A stretch of DNA of 64,000 bases from NCBI RefSeq assembly GCF_042610375.1, contig NZ_JBGJZL010000012.1:1-64000 (forward strand), given 5' to 3'. The notes beneath the pieces were generated by a model. The model was not told the origin of the DNA. It did no database searches and saw only the letters and a list, made by a program, of their open reading frames with translations. Within the stretch, counting starts at the first letter, position 1. The number at the start of each line of letters is the position of its first letter. Shown here piece by piece: positions 53,022-61,564 of the stretch. The translations under genes were made by a program, and so were the position numbers. This stretch comes from CTSoil-075 sp042610375 (GTDB lineage Bacteria; Bacillota; Negativicutes; DSM-13327).

Positions 53022-55247
53022 ATGGCATTAAATATATCGAAATTTCTAGTTAAGTTTGCAGAAGAAGCTTCGGAGCATTGTAGCCAGTTAGAATCAGGGT
53101 TATTATCTTTGGAGTCAGAGTCGAATTTGTCAGCGACGATTGACACCATATTTCGGAGCGCTCATACAATCAAAGGAACAGCCAAGATGCTTAAACTAGG
53201 TCCCATTGCAGAAGTAGCCCATCGCATGGAAGATGTATTGGATGATCTGCGTAAAGATAAGTTATCTTTTTCGAAAGAATTGTCTGATCTCCTCTTAGAA
53301 GGAGTTGACGCCATTCGTGCTTTAGTAGCCGAAGTTGCAGCCAGCAAACCTTTGATAGATGTACTCCCTTCCATTTGTGAAAAACTTGAATTGGCTGTGA
53401 GTGTGAATAAAGAACCTGAAATAGCAACGGAAACTGCAGATACAGAACTCATGGTTGTAAGATCAGAAACACTTCCTGATAACAGGTCGTTATCAGGAAC
53501 CGACAACAATAAGGATGAAAAAAATGCTAAAAGTGAAACTGCTTCTATCAGCGATATTGTACGTATTCGCGGCGATAAATTAGATGATTTAATCAAACTT
53601 ATGGGCGAAATGATTGGGCAGAATTACCGAAAAAGACAACGTATTGTAGAGCTAAGTGATATTGTCCGATTATCGGCGCAAAACATGAATTTATTAAAGA
53701 TGATCAATGAAGCTGATACGGAGGACTGCAAGGAACTCGCCCTTGGTACCCTTGCTTTGCATAATCAATTGATACAACTTCAGGGGTCATTAAGAGATGA
53801 TACGGCCAGGGAAGATCATTTGACCAGTGAACTGCAAGAGCATTCTCTAAAGATGAGGATGGTCCCACTGTCAACGATTTTTGATGTTTTTCATCGGTCT
53901 GTACGTGACCTGGCTAGAGAGACAGGAAAGGAAGTTGACTTAAAGATTGATGGAGGAGACACTGAATTAGACCGAAAAATGATCGACCAGATTGGTGACT
54001 CTCTGCTTCATATGATTCGCAATGCAATCGACCATGGGATTGAAACGCCCGATGTGCGTACACTCGTGGGAAAAAATAAACATGGTACAATTTACTTAAG
54101 GGCTTATTATGATTCGGGTGGAGTATCCATCATTCTGCAAGATGATGGAGCAGGAATTTCACTAGATAAAATAAAAGAAATTGCCTTGAAGCGGCAGGTC
54201 GTATCGGAAACAACGATTACTAAAATGACCGAACGAGAAGTGATGGAACTAATCTTTATGCCTGGTTTCAGTACAAGTCCAATTATTACAGATCTATCTG
54301 GACGTGGTGTAGGAATGGATGTTGTACGAAAAAGTATTGTTGATCATCTCAAAGGTTCGATTCAAATTAATACTCGTACAGGAAAAGGGACGACCTTTTT
54401 CTTAAAAGTTCCAGTTACATTAGCATTGTCGCGTATGCTTTTGGTTTCTGCAGGAAATCATAGATTTGCTCTGCCCGTACAATTTATTCAAGAAGTTTTA
54501 TCGATACAATCAGTTGAGATTGTTAACGTGATCAATAAACGTGCTGTGCGTTTGCGTGAACAAATTATTCCTGTCGAAGAATTACAAAGCTTACTGAGAT
54601 GTCCAGGTGCCGCATCACATCAGCAAAAGGAAATGTTAATTGTTATCGTTTATTCTGGAATTGAGAAGCTTGGTCTGATTGTAGATGCTATTTTAGATGA
54701 AGCGGATATGGTGATCAAACCCTTGCCAATTAGTTTGAAGGAACTTCGATTGGCATCCGGCGTTATAATCGATAGTAACAACGCTATCGTTAGCGTACTA
54801 AATATCGGATCATTAATTAAAACAGCTCGTGAAGTTCGCCCAGATCCAGTATCAATTATGACAACGGCTCAGGAAAAGAAACAGAAAAAGATACTGGTTG
54901 TCGATGATTCGATTAATACTAGTGAACTTGAAAAAAGTATTCTCGAAGCCTATGGTTACAGTGTTGATCTAGCAGATAATGGAATGGCAGCACTGGAGAA
55001 AATTAACCAACGTATGTATGATGCCATTATTACTGATGTGGAAATGCCGCATCTTGATGGCTTTAGCCTTACAATGCGTTTACGCCAAGATGAACGCTAT
55101 CGGGAAGTACCCATTATCATTGTTACATCCCGTGCGCGTGATGAAGATAAAAGGCGTGGTATTCAGCTAGGGGCTAATGCCTATATCGTAAAAGGGTCTT
55201 TTGACCAAAACAATCTGATTGAGACCGTCCAGAACTTGATAGGATAG
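53022..55247 (+). CDS. cheA: CheA histidine kinase with C-terminal receiver
   Basis: Hybrid CheA of 741 residues. Order: Hpt (about 1-110) with His48 in IFRSAHTIKGTAKML, dimerisation helices (from about 175), the ATPase with MIRNAIDHGIETP and DDGAGISLDKI and GRGVGMDVVRK, a CheW-like regulatory domain (about 455-600) and a receiver (about 620-740) with Asp in AIITDVEMPHLDG. The fused receiver is the WspE arrangement and provides a phosphate sink or relay. ATG 53022 has GGAG seven bases before it. Confidence 0.94.
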   Translation: MALNISKFLVKFAEEASEHCSQLESGLLSLESESNLSATIDTIFRSAHTIKGTAKMLKLGPIAEVAHRMEDVLDDLRKDKLSFSKELSDLLLEGVDAIRALVAEVAASKPLIDVLPSICEKLELAVSVNKEPEIATETADTELMVVRSETLPDNRSLSGTDNNKDEKNAKSETASISDIVRIRGDKLDDLIKLMGEMIGQNYRKRQRIVELSDIVRLSAQNMNLLKMINEADTEDCKELALGTLALHNQLIQLQGSLRDDTAREDHLTSELQEHSLKMRMVPLSTIFDVFHRSVRDLARETGKEVDLKIDGGDTELDRKMIDQIGDSLLHMIRNAIDHGIETPDVRTLVGKNKHGTIYLRAYYDSGGVSIILQDDGAGISLDKIKEIALKRQVVSETTITKMTEREVMELIFMPGFSTSPIITDLSGRGVGMDVVRKSIVDHLKGSIQINTRTGKGTTFFLKVPVTLALSRMLLVSAGNHRFALPVQFIQEVLSIQSVEIVNVINKRAVRLREQIIPVEELQSLLRCPGAASHQQKEMLIVIVYSGIEKLGLIVDAILDEADMVIKPLPISLKELRLASGVIIDSNNAIVSVLNIGSLIKTAREVRPDPVSIMTTAQEKKQKKILVVDDSINTSELEKSILEAYGYSVDLADNGMAALEKINQRMYDAIITDVEMPHLDGFSLTMRLRQDERYREVPIIIVTSRARDEDKRRGIQLGANAYIVKGSFDQNNLIETVQNLIG

Positions 55248-55274
55248 TTTAGATAATTATAAGGAAGATGTTGT

Positions 55275-56945
55275 ATGACAGAAGTAAAAAAATCAGTTAG
55301 TGAGCGGATGAAAATTCTCCGCGCTACTTATGCTCGGGAACTGTCGGGTAAGGTTGGCGGGATTGAAGATGAATGGCGAGTTTTCCTAATTTCAGATGAC
55401 TATCAAACTCATATACATAATCTCATCCGATCTTTTCACACATTAGCAGGATCGACCGCTTCTTTTGGTTATCGTCATCTAAGTGAGGTAGCGCGCAAAG
55501 GAGAGGAATTTTTAAAATCCACAATAGAAGATGGAAAGATCTCTAAAATGATTGAGCAGGAGATCAATATTTGTCTGCAAAATATGAAACAGCTTTGTAA
55601 ATATCAGCAAGTTCAGAAACACATAGAATTTTCAGTGGAAAATACTTCTGCTGAAAGTCCTAGTGATCAGCAGCGAGGAAAACGAATTATTTTTATAGTG
55701 GAAGATGATGTGCAATTAGCCACTAACATGACACTAGAATTAGAGTGCTTTGGGTATGATGTCATGACGTTTCATCATTTAAAAGAAATGGAACAGGCAT
55801 TGCTGCACGTAACACCTGCAGCCATTATTATGGATATGGTTTTCCCAGAAGGCGATATAGCAGGAGCTAAAGCAATCAGCCGGTGGAGAGTCACTCTTGA
55901 TCATCACATCCCAGTAGTTTTTATTTCACAAAGAAATGACATTATTTCACGTTTGGAAGCGGTAAAAGCTGGAAGTGATGCCTATTTCTTAAAACCAGTA
56001 CGGGTTTCAGATTTAATCGATAAATTAGAGAACTTAATTAATAAAGTGGAACATGAGCCTTACCGGATTTTAATTGTCGATGACGATGAAGTATTGGCAG
56101 AATATCATTCTGTACTTTTAGAGCAGCATGGAATGCGGTCATGCATCGTGAATAACCCCTTAACGATATTAGAAAGCCTTAGTAAATATACATTCGACTT
56201 GATTCTACTTGACCTAACGATGCCCGGTTGCGATGGTCATAATTTGGCAAAAGTCATTCGGCAGGTCCCAGCCTATTTTAGTATCCCAATTGTTTTTTTG
56301 TCTGGAGAGACACAACTAGAAGTACAGCTCCAGGCAATGGGAACTGGTGGAGATGATTTCTTAACAAAACCTGTAGAACCTAAACATTTTATTTCATCTG
56401 TACGGATACGTGCCGAAAGGATGCGTATGTTGCGCTCTTTCATGGAATGTGACGGTCTGAGCGGCTTATATACTCATACTGTGATGAAAGGTCATATTGA
56501 GCAAGAATTTTTGCGATCGATGCGTAATAATAGTCCTCTTACTTTAGCTGTATTAGATTTGGATCACTTTAAAAGAGTAAATGACACTTATGGTCATGTT
56601 ACAGGTGATATGGTCATTGTTGTATTAGCTCGCTTATTGAAGCAACGATTGCGCAGAACCGATATTATTGGGCGCATGGGGGGCGAAGAGTTTGCTGTAA
56701 TTTTACCAGATACATCGATAGAGTTTGGATATAGAGTCATTGAAGACGTGCGCCGGAGTTTTGAACGTATAAGCCATCAAACACAGGACTGTTCTTTTTG
56801 TTCTACATTCAGTTGTGGAATTGCACAAATGCCTGGATATATCGATGAAATTAGCTTTTATAAAGCTGCAGACATGGCAATGTATGATGCAAAAGAAGCG
56901 GGCAGGAACCAAATTTGTATCGCAAAAAATGAGAGAATGGAGTGA
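55275..56945 (+). CDS. Diguanylate cyclase with Hpt and two receivers (WspR-like output)
   Basis: Output protein of 556 residues. Hpt-like domain (about 1-110) with His55 in IRSFHTLAGSTASFG; receiver 1 (about 137-255) with Asp187 in IIMDMVFPEGD; receiver 2 (about 262-380) with Asp313 in LILLDLTMPGCDG; GGDEF domain (about 390-550) with GGEEF at 469-473 and a product-inhibition I-site RRTD (460-463) five residues before it. The active-site sequence is intact, so it should make cyclic-di-GMP. WspR has one receiver and no Hpt, so this is a more elaborate version. It lies 27 bases after cheA. Confidence 0.93.
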   Translation: MTEVKKSVSERMKILRATYARELSGKVGGIEDEWRVFLISDDYQTHIHNLIRSFHTLAGSTASFGYRHLSEVARKGEEFLKSTIEDGKISKMIEQEINICLQNMKQLCKYQQVQKHIEFSVENTSAESPSDQQRGKRIIFIVEDDVQLATNMTLELECFGYDVMTFHHLKEMEQALLHVTPAAIIMDMVFPEGDIAGAKAISRWRVTLDHHIPVVFISQRNDIISRLEAVKAGSDAYFLKPVRVSDLIDKLENLINKVEHEPYRILIVDDDEVLAEYHSVLLEQHGMRSCIVNNPLTILESLSKYTFDLILLDLTMPGCDGHNLAKVIRQVPAYFSIPIVFLSGETQLEVQLQAMGTGGDDFLTKPVEPKHFISSVRIRAERMRMLRSFMECDGLSGLYTHTVMKGHIEQEFLRSMRNNSPLTLAVLDLDHFKRVNDTYGHVTGDMVIVVLARLLKQRLRRTDIIGRMGGEEFAVILPDTSIEFGYRVIEDVRRSFERISHQTQDCSFCSTFSCGIAQMPGYIDEISFYKAADMAMYDAKEAGRNQICIAKNERME

Positions 56946-56951
56946 CAGAAA

Positions 56952-57320
56952 ATGGGAAAGAAGCTTTTGGTAGTTGAAGATGATGAATTAATCAGAGAGA
57001 TGATCGCCTTAGTCCTTGAAGCTGCAGAGTATGAGGTAGTGGGTGCTGAAAATGGTTTTGCGGCACTCAGTAAACTCGGTAATGATAATACCTTTAATGC
57101 AGTCATTTCTGATATGAATATGCCAGATATTACAGGTTTGGAGTTAATGGAACAAGTTCATGAAACGCTGCCTGATATGTCCTTTATCATCTTAACGGGT
57201 GAGAGTAATCAAGAGATCATTCAAAGTGCTTTAACTCAAGGGGCAAAGGCATGTATTATCAAAAGTGAAACTTTTGATACAGAAATTTTAGATGTTTTAA
57301 GTCAATTTGATTTTAATTAG
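56952..57320 (+). CDS. Single-domain response regulator (CheY-like)
   Basis: Receiver of 122 residues. The acidic pair and start LLVVEDDELIREMIALVL, the phospho-Asp in AVISDMNMPDITG, Thr in IILTGES and Lys in CIIKSET are in place. It ends the Wsp-like operon, six bases after the diguanylate cyclase gene. It may be a phosphate sink or relay to the Hpt domain of its neighbour; classic Wsp operons have no such protein. Confidence 0.9.
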   Translation: MGKKLLVVEDDELIREMIALVLEAAEYEVVGAENGFAALSKLGNDNTFNAVISDMNMPDITGLELMEQVHETLPDMSFIILTGESNQEIIQSALTQGAKACIIKSETFDTEILDVLSQFDFN

Positions 57321-57374
57321 AATAATGACTACAAAATCGAATGTATAGGAAAAAGTCTATGAAGGATGAAAGGT

Positions 57375-57878
57375 ATGGAATTGCTCATCAATGTATTATT
57401 TAGCTTACTGATCTTGAGCGGAGTCATCATGACCCTGATTGGTCTACCTGGGAATATCCTGATTGTGTTGACGGGACTGGCGTATAGTTATTATGACCAT
57501 TTTGAGCATATCAATCATATTATTTTAGGTATTGTTATTGTTGTGTTTATTATGAGTGAATGCATTGACTTCGTGGCTGGGGTGATGGGTGCAAAAAAAG
57601 AAAAGGCCTCTAAACGCAGTATAGTGGCAGCATTTTTGGGTACTGTGCTAGGAGGTATCGGAGGAACTTTTGTTGTCCCCATTATCGGTTCAATAGTAGG
57701 GGCCTTATTAGGGGCATTTGCCGCTACTGCCCTGGCAGAATATACGAAAGAAAAAAATAAAGAACAGGCTAAACGAGTGGCAATGAGTGTTGTAAAAGGA
57801 CAAGTATTTGGTATGATTCTCAAACTAATGACCGCAGTGGGGATGTCAATAACTCTACTTTCTCAAATAAAGTGGTGA
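57375..57878 (+). CDS. DUF456 family membrane protein
   Basis: Integral membrane protein of 167 residues with about five hydrophobic segments. The first (LLINVLFSLLILSGVIMTLIG, about 1-20) leads to GLPGNILIVLTGLAY, the DUF456 signature; later GTVLGGIGGTFVVPIIGSIV and GALLGAFAATALAEY are glycine-rich helices. Function unknown. ATG 57375 is chosen with AAGG nine bases upstream; ATG 57366 has no separate site. It follows the single receiver gene by 54 bases and might be co-transcribed. Confidence 0.85.
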   Translation: MELLINVLFSLLILSGVIMTLIGLPGNILIVLTGLAYSYYDHFEHINHIILGIVIVVFIMSECIDFVAGVMGAKKEKASKRSIVAAFLGTVLGGIGGTFVVPIIGSIVGALLGAFAATALAEYTKEKNKEQAKRVAMSVVKGQVFGMILKLMTAVGMSITLLSQIKW

Positions 57879-57904
57879 ATTTAAAATACTATATTTTCTA
57901 TACG

Positions 57905-57952
57905 AAAAGCGTTCCCTATTCGTAGTTATATCCTGCGATTGGGGAACGCTTA
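57905..57952. terminator. Bidirectional terminator between convergent genes
   Basis: AAGCGTTCCC (57907-57916) and GGGGAACGCTT (57941-57951) form the stem around a 24-base loop. On the minus strand it is followed by TTTTCG. It serves DUF456 from the left and the MFS gene from the right. Confidence 0.7.
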
Positions 57953-57980
57953 ACATGTTGTATTTATATTACATACTTGA

Positions 57981-59261
57981 TTAACTTATTGTTTGTGTAA
58001 TGGAGTTCTCAATTGTTATTCGCTGAGCTGTTAATGATCGGCACTTTATATCGCTATAAAGCAGAGCCATAAGAGATAGTATAATTAATGCAATACAAAG
58101 AAGCCATGCCATCTGATAAGATCCTGTTTTATCATAAATTACTGCGATTGCAGGAACAGACAAGGAGGCACCTAAATAGACACAGCGATTGACGTAACCA
58201 TAAATCTCGCCGTAGTGCTTTGGACCAAACATCGCGGCAGTGATGACTGGCGGGCAAACTGTTCCGGTGCAAATACCTAGTCCGTAGAGAAAAGCCATGA
58301 CATACATAAGGGGCTTGGATTCTGGAAACAACATGCAAGCAATAGAAAGAGCAAAGACTATACATATGTAGCTAGTTCCAATTTTGGTATCGAATTTATC
58401 ATAAACCCAACCGAGAGAGATCTTGCCGAGGGTTACGGTAATCAAGAAAAAGGAAAGGATTCCTGCGGCAAAGGCTGTTCCATGCACATCAGCAAGGAAA
58501 GCAGCAAGCTGGCTTAGGGAGCCAAAACCTACAAAACACAGGCAAAACATACCAAATAAGTAAATCCAGAAAAAGTTATGGCGTTTTAATTCTTCAAGAG
58601 TGATGTTAAGTCCAATTTTAGCAACTGTGGTTTTTTGAGCTAAAGTAGTGACTTGATCTGCTCCATATGCTTTAAGACCCATATCTTCAGGGCATTTTTT
58701 CATAACAAAAACCATAGGTAAAGCAATAAATAGCATAGCGCCAGCAAAGACAAGATACGACGTTCTCCAGCCATAGTTTAGAATAATATTAGCCATGATC
58801 GGACTTATAATCGCACCACCAAATCCGCTACCTGCAAGGGCGATACTAATCGCTAAACCTCTTTTTTTGACAAACCAATTGGTAATAACAATCGAAATTG
58901 GTAAAGCGACTGCACCGCAGGAAAATGCCCCCATAAAGAAAGCGCTGATATAAAAATGAGTAATATTTTGTGCTAAGGCAAAGCTCGCGAAGGAAGCTGC
59001 TAGGCCGATTACGCAGAGGCTGTGAATGAGCCGAGTATTCTTTTGCGCTAACCATTTGCCTAAATAAGGTGATAAGAACACGGTTACTCCAGAAATAATG
59101 GTGCTGCATATGCCAAAGGCACTTCTAGTAAATCCCATATCAGTGGTAACAGGTTTTACGAATAGACCCCAACAAGTCGTTATGAGTGGATGTAACATGG
59201 CCATAATCATAACGCCACCAGCGACGATCCACCAGCCATAAAATATTTTTTTAGTATTCAT
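57981..59261 (-). CDS. MFS transporter, oxalate/formate antiporter (OFA) type
   Basis: Twelve-helix carrier of 426 residues. The N terminus FYGWWIVAGGVMIMAMLHPL and LGLFVKP-like TM1 end match the OFA/monocarboxylate group, as do GFTRSAFGICSTI and the TM5 stretch SIALAGSGFGGAIISPIMAN. These carriers move small carboxylates; the substrate here is not known. ATG 59261 is chosen because GGAGAAG stands eight bases before it; TTG 59276 is less likely. It lies 57 bases after the amidohydrolase gene on the same strand, so the two probably form an operon. Confidence 0.88.
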   Translation of the reverse strand: MNTKKIFYGWWIVAGGVMIMAMLHPLITTCWGLFVKPVTTDMGFTRSAFGICSTIISGVTVFLSPYLGKWLAQKNTRLIHSLCVIGLAASFASFALAQNITHFYISAFFMGAFSCGAVALPISIVITNWFVKKRGLAISIALAGSGFGGAIISPIMANIILNYGWRTSYLVFAGAMLFIALPMVFVMKKCPEDMGLKAYGADQVTTLAQKTTVAKIGLNITLEELKRHNFFWIYLFGMFCLCFVGFGSLSQLAAFLADVHGTAFAAGILSFFLITVTLGKISLGWVYDKFDTKIGTSYICIVFALSIACMLFPESKPLMYVMAFLYGLGICTGTVCPPVITAAMFGPKHYGEIYGYVNRCVYLGASLSVPAIAVIYDKTGSYQMAWLLCIALIILSLMALLYSDIKCRSLTAQRITIENSITQTIS

Positions 59262-59318
59262 TATATTCTTCTCCAATCAATTATTTGTAGCATCATCAAA
59301 TTTCTCATATTGGATACT

Positions 59319-60542
59319 TTACATTTTATAGACATTTCCATCCTTCATAATAAAAGAAACATTCTTAAGAATCGAAATATCATCGAATGGGTTCTTATCA
59401 ACTGCTACAATATCAGCAAATTTTCCGGGAGCGATAGTTCCAATTTTGTCATCCCAACGGAGCAATTCAGCGGCATAGCGGGTAGCACTGAGTAGGGTAT
59501 CTGTATGCGAAATACCGGCTTGTACCATTAACTCAAATTCACGGGCCTGTGTACCATGGGGAGTTAAGGGTGTTCCACAATCAGTACCAAATACAATTCG
59601 CACGCCTGCATCATATGCTTGTTTTATGTTGGAAAGATGTGAACCAACCAAAGCAATTGCCTTTCTAACAGCAAAATCAGGAATGCCTGCGGCAGTACCT
59701 TTTTCCGCAATAACCTTTAAAACAATAAACGTAGGAACAATAGAAATGTTTTTTTCTACCATAATCTGTATGGTTTCCTCGTCAACTAATGTACAATGTT
59801 CAATGACGGATACACCTGCTAGAGCCGCTGCCTTGATGCCTGCTGTACCATGGGCATGGGCAGAGGTGATCTTAGCATGCATTTGGGCTACATCAACGGC
59901 TGCTCTGATTTCCTCGATGCTCATATTTTGTTCTCCAGGCTCATTACCAGGACTCAGAACACCGCCAGTAACCACTACTTTAATCTGGTCTGCACCATAC
60001 TTTAGCATCAAACGTGCAGCGGCGCGAACTTCTTCAGGCCCGTTTGCAACATTACCCGACTTAAAGGTATTAAATCCCAATGTTTCGCCAGGATAACGAA
60101 AATCAAGATGTCCACCTGTTTGTGTAATATACATACCACTGGTGAAAATGCGCGGTCCAGGAAATACCCCTGTATTGATTGCATCACGTATGTTAGCACA
60201 ACCTGTTATCGTAGGATATCCCTCATCACGAACCGTGGTAAAACCAGCCCAAAGATCCAATTGAGCATTTTTCATTCCTTTTATGGCAACAATCTCTGGT
60301 TGTTCACTTACCTCAACAAGGGACGTTTTACCACCAAAACCGAGATGTACATGGGTGTCAATCAAGCCAGGCAGGACAAATTTATCCGAAAGATCAATGA
60401 TTTCGTCATCTGTATTAGGTATGAAGTTCTCAGCATTTTGCACTGAAGTTATTTTGGTATCGTCAATAATGATGACTGCATTTTCTTGTACGATTTCATC
60501 AACTGCACAGAATAGTTTTCCACATTTTATTATTTTTGACAT
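59319..60542 (-). CDS. Amidohydrolase family protein (imidazolonepropionase/prolidase-like)
   Basis: Metal-dependent hydrolase of 407 residues. Metal ligands are HxH in GLIDTHVHLGF, the likely carboxylated Lys in GADQIKVVVTGG, His in TSAHAHGTAG and VIEHCT, and Asp in VFGTDCGTP. The closing segment IGTIAPGKFADIVAVDKNP is usual for the family. Such enzymes hydrolyse cyclic amides or dipeptides. Its likely partner is the carrier gene downstream, which could import or export the product. Confidence 0.9.
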   Translation of the reverse strand: MSKIIKCGKLFCAVDEIVQENAVIIIDDTKITSVQNAENFIPNTDDEIIDLSDKFVLPGLIDTHVHLGFGGKTSLVEVSEQPEIVAIKGMKNAQLDLWAGFTTVRDEGYPTITGCANIRDAINTGVFPGPRIFTSGMYITQTGGHLDFRYPGETLGFNTFKSGNVANGPEEVRAAARLMLKYGADQIKVVVTGGVLSPGNEPGEQNMSIEEIRAAVDVAQMHAKITSAHAHGTAGIKAAALAGVSVIEHCTLVDEETIQIMVEKNISIVPTFIVLKVIAEKGTAAGIPDFAVRKAIALVGSHLSNIKQAYDAGVRIVFGTDCGTPLTPHGTQAREFELMVQAGISHTDTLLSATRYAAELLRWDDKIGTIAPGKFADIVAVDKNPFDDISILKNVSFIMKDGNVYKM

Positions 60543-60802
60543 AAATAATCCCTCTCTCTTTTAAAATAAATCATTCTTAACTACAAGGCCTCCTTTTGGT
60601 CACAGTATACTGCAATGATTTATTTTCCTGCCACCAATTTGCAGTTTAATGTTAAAATTTGAAATTATCAGTTATATTTAGCAATTAAGAAAAGACTTGG
60701 CTTGTGCCAAGTCCTCAGACGCAGGTAGAAGTCTTAGTCGCTCTTACTTGTAATCCTAGAAAGTATTATACTTTCTGATTGCGTAAAAAATCTTGGACCT
60801 AA
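60543..60802 (-). other. Structured intergenic region
   Basis: Between the LytTR gene and the amidohydrolase gene. It contains a terminator-like hairpin (60685-60713) and a perfect 19-base palindrome AGAAAGTATTATACTTTCT (60758-60776). The part nearest the amidohydrolase should hold its promoter, but I see no strong -35/-10. Confidence 0.45.
60685..60713 (-). terminator. Second hairpin with T tract on minus strand
   Basis: GACTTGGC and GCCAAGTC (60694-60713) enclose a 4-base loop; the minus strand continues TTTTCTT. It lies about 90 bases after the LytTR terminator, so it may end a short RNA or act as an attenuator for the amidohydrolase gene. Confidence 0.6.
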
Positions 60803-60821
60803 TTATAGGCCCAAGATTTGG
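60785..60821 (-). terminator. Intrinsic terminator embedded in end of LytTR gene
   Basis: AATCTTGGGCCTA and TAGGTCCAAGATT pair around AATT-type loop bases, and the minus strand continues TTTTTT. The first arm includes the last codons and stop of the LytTR gene. Confidence 0.85.
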
Positions 60822-61564
60822 CTAAGTTCTTTTGCTTTATTTCTGCTTACGGGAATTTCAGTTGGATAATCAAAAAACTTTAGTAAGTATGTATTATTGA
60901 ACATAGGAAGAATCTTTTCTAGTTTATCAAAGTTTACTAAATAGCTTTTATGACAGCGGAAAAAATTAAATTCAGTTAACCGTTCTTCCCAATAATTCAT
61001 TGATTGTTTCGTCTTATAAATTTTTTGTTGTGTATGAATTGTTGCGCCATGACCCCGAGGAGTAAACATGATCACATCAGATGGATTTAATAGAATGATT
61101 TTTCCTGCTTCTTCGACTCCAATGATCCGATTAAATCCGTTACTATAGATTTTTGTTAGTTTTGAAAGCTTAGATGGCAAGGTATTTTTAAATTTCCCAC
61201 TGCTAAAATTAGTAAGGACCTTTTGAATGGTTCTATCAATTCTTTTAAGAGAAACAGGTTTTAGAATATAATCAATAGCATTATAATCAAATGCATTCAG
61301 TGCATACTGATCATAGGCTGTTACGAACACCACATATGTTTCTGGCAGAATTTTTGACAATTCGTCAGCAACAACGAGTCCGCTAATTTCAGGCATCTTA
61401 ATGTCCAAAAATATTAAATCTGGTTGATACAAGTGAATCTTTTCCAGCGCCGTTACCGGATCGGTAAATGTCGCTATCACATGGATTTCTGGATATTGTT
61501 CTAAAAGATACTCTAATTGGGTTACCGCTATTTCTTCATCGTCAATTAAAATAGTATTAATCAA
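60803..61564 (-). CDS. LytTR family response regulator
   Basis: Response regulator of about 253 residues. The receiver (about 1-120) has ILIDDEEIAVTQLEYLLEQY, Asp in LIFLDIKMPEISG and Lys in YILKPVSL. The LytTR DNA-binding domain (about 150-250) has FFRCHKSYLVNFDKLEKIL and IPVSRNKAKEL. TTG 61564 is preferred, with GAGGTG six bases upstream; GTG 61573 is the alternative. It overlaps the end of the kinase gene, so the two are translationally coupled and form a LytS/LytR-like pair. Confidence 0.93.
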   Translation of the reverse strand: MINTILIDDEEIAVTQLEYLLEQYPEIHVIATFTDPVTALEKIHLYQPDLIFLDIKMPEISGLVVADELSKILPETYVVFVTAYDQYALNAFDYNAIDYILKPVSLKRIDRTIQKVLTNFSSGKFKNTLPSKLSKLTKIYSNGFNRIIGVEEAGKIILLNPSDVIMFTPRGHGATIHTQQKIYKTKQSMNYWEERLTEFNFFRCHKSYLVNFDKLEKILPMFNNTYLLKFFDYPTEIPVSRNKAKELSQILGL

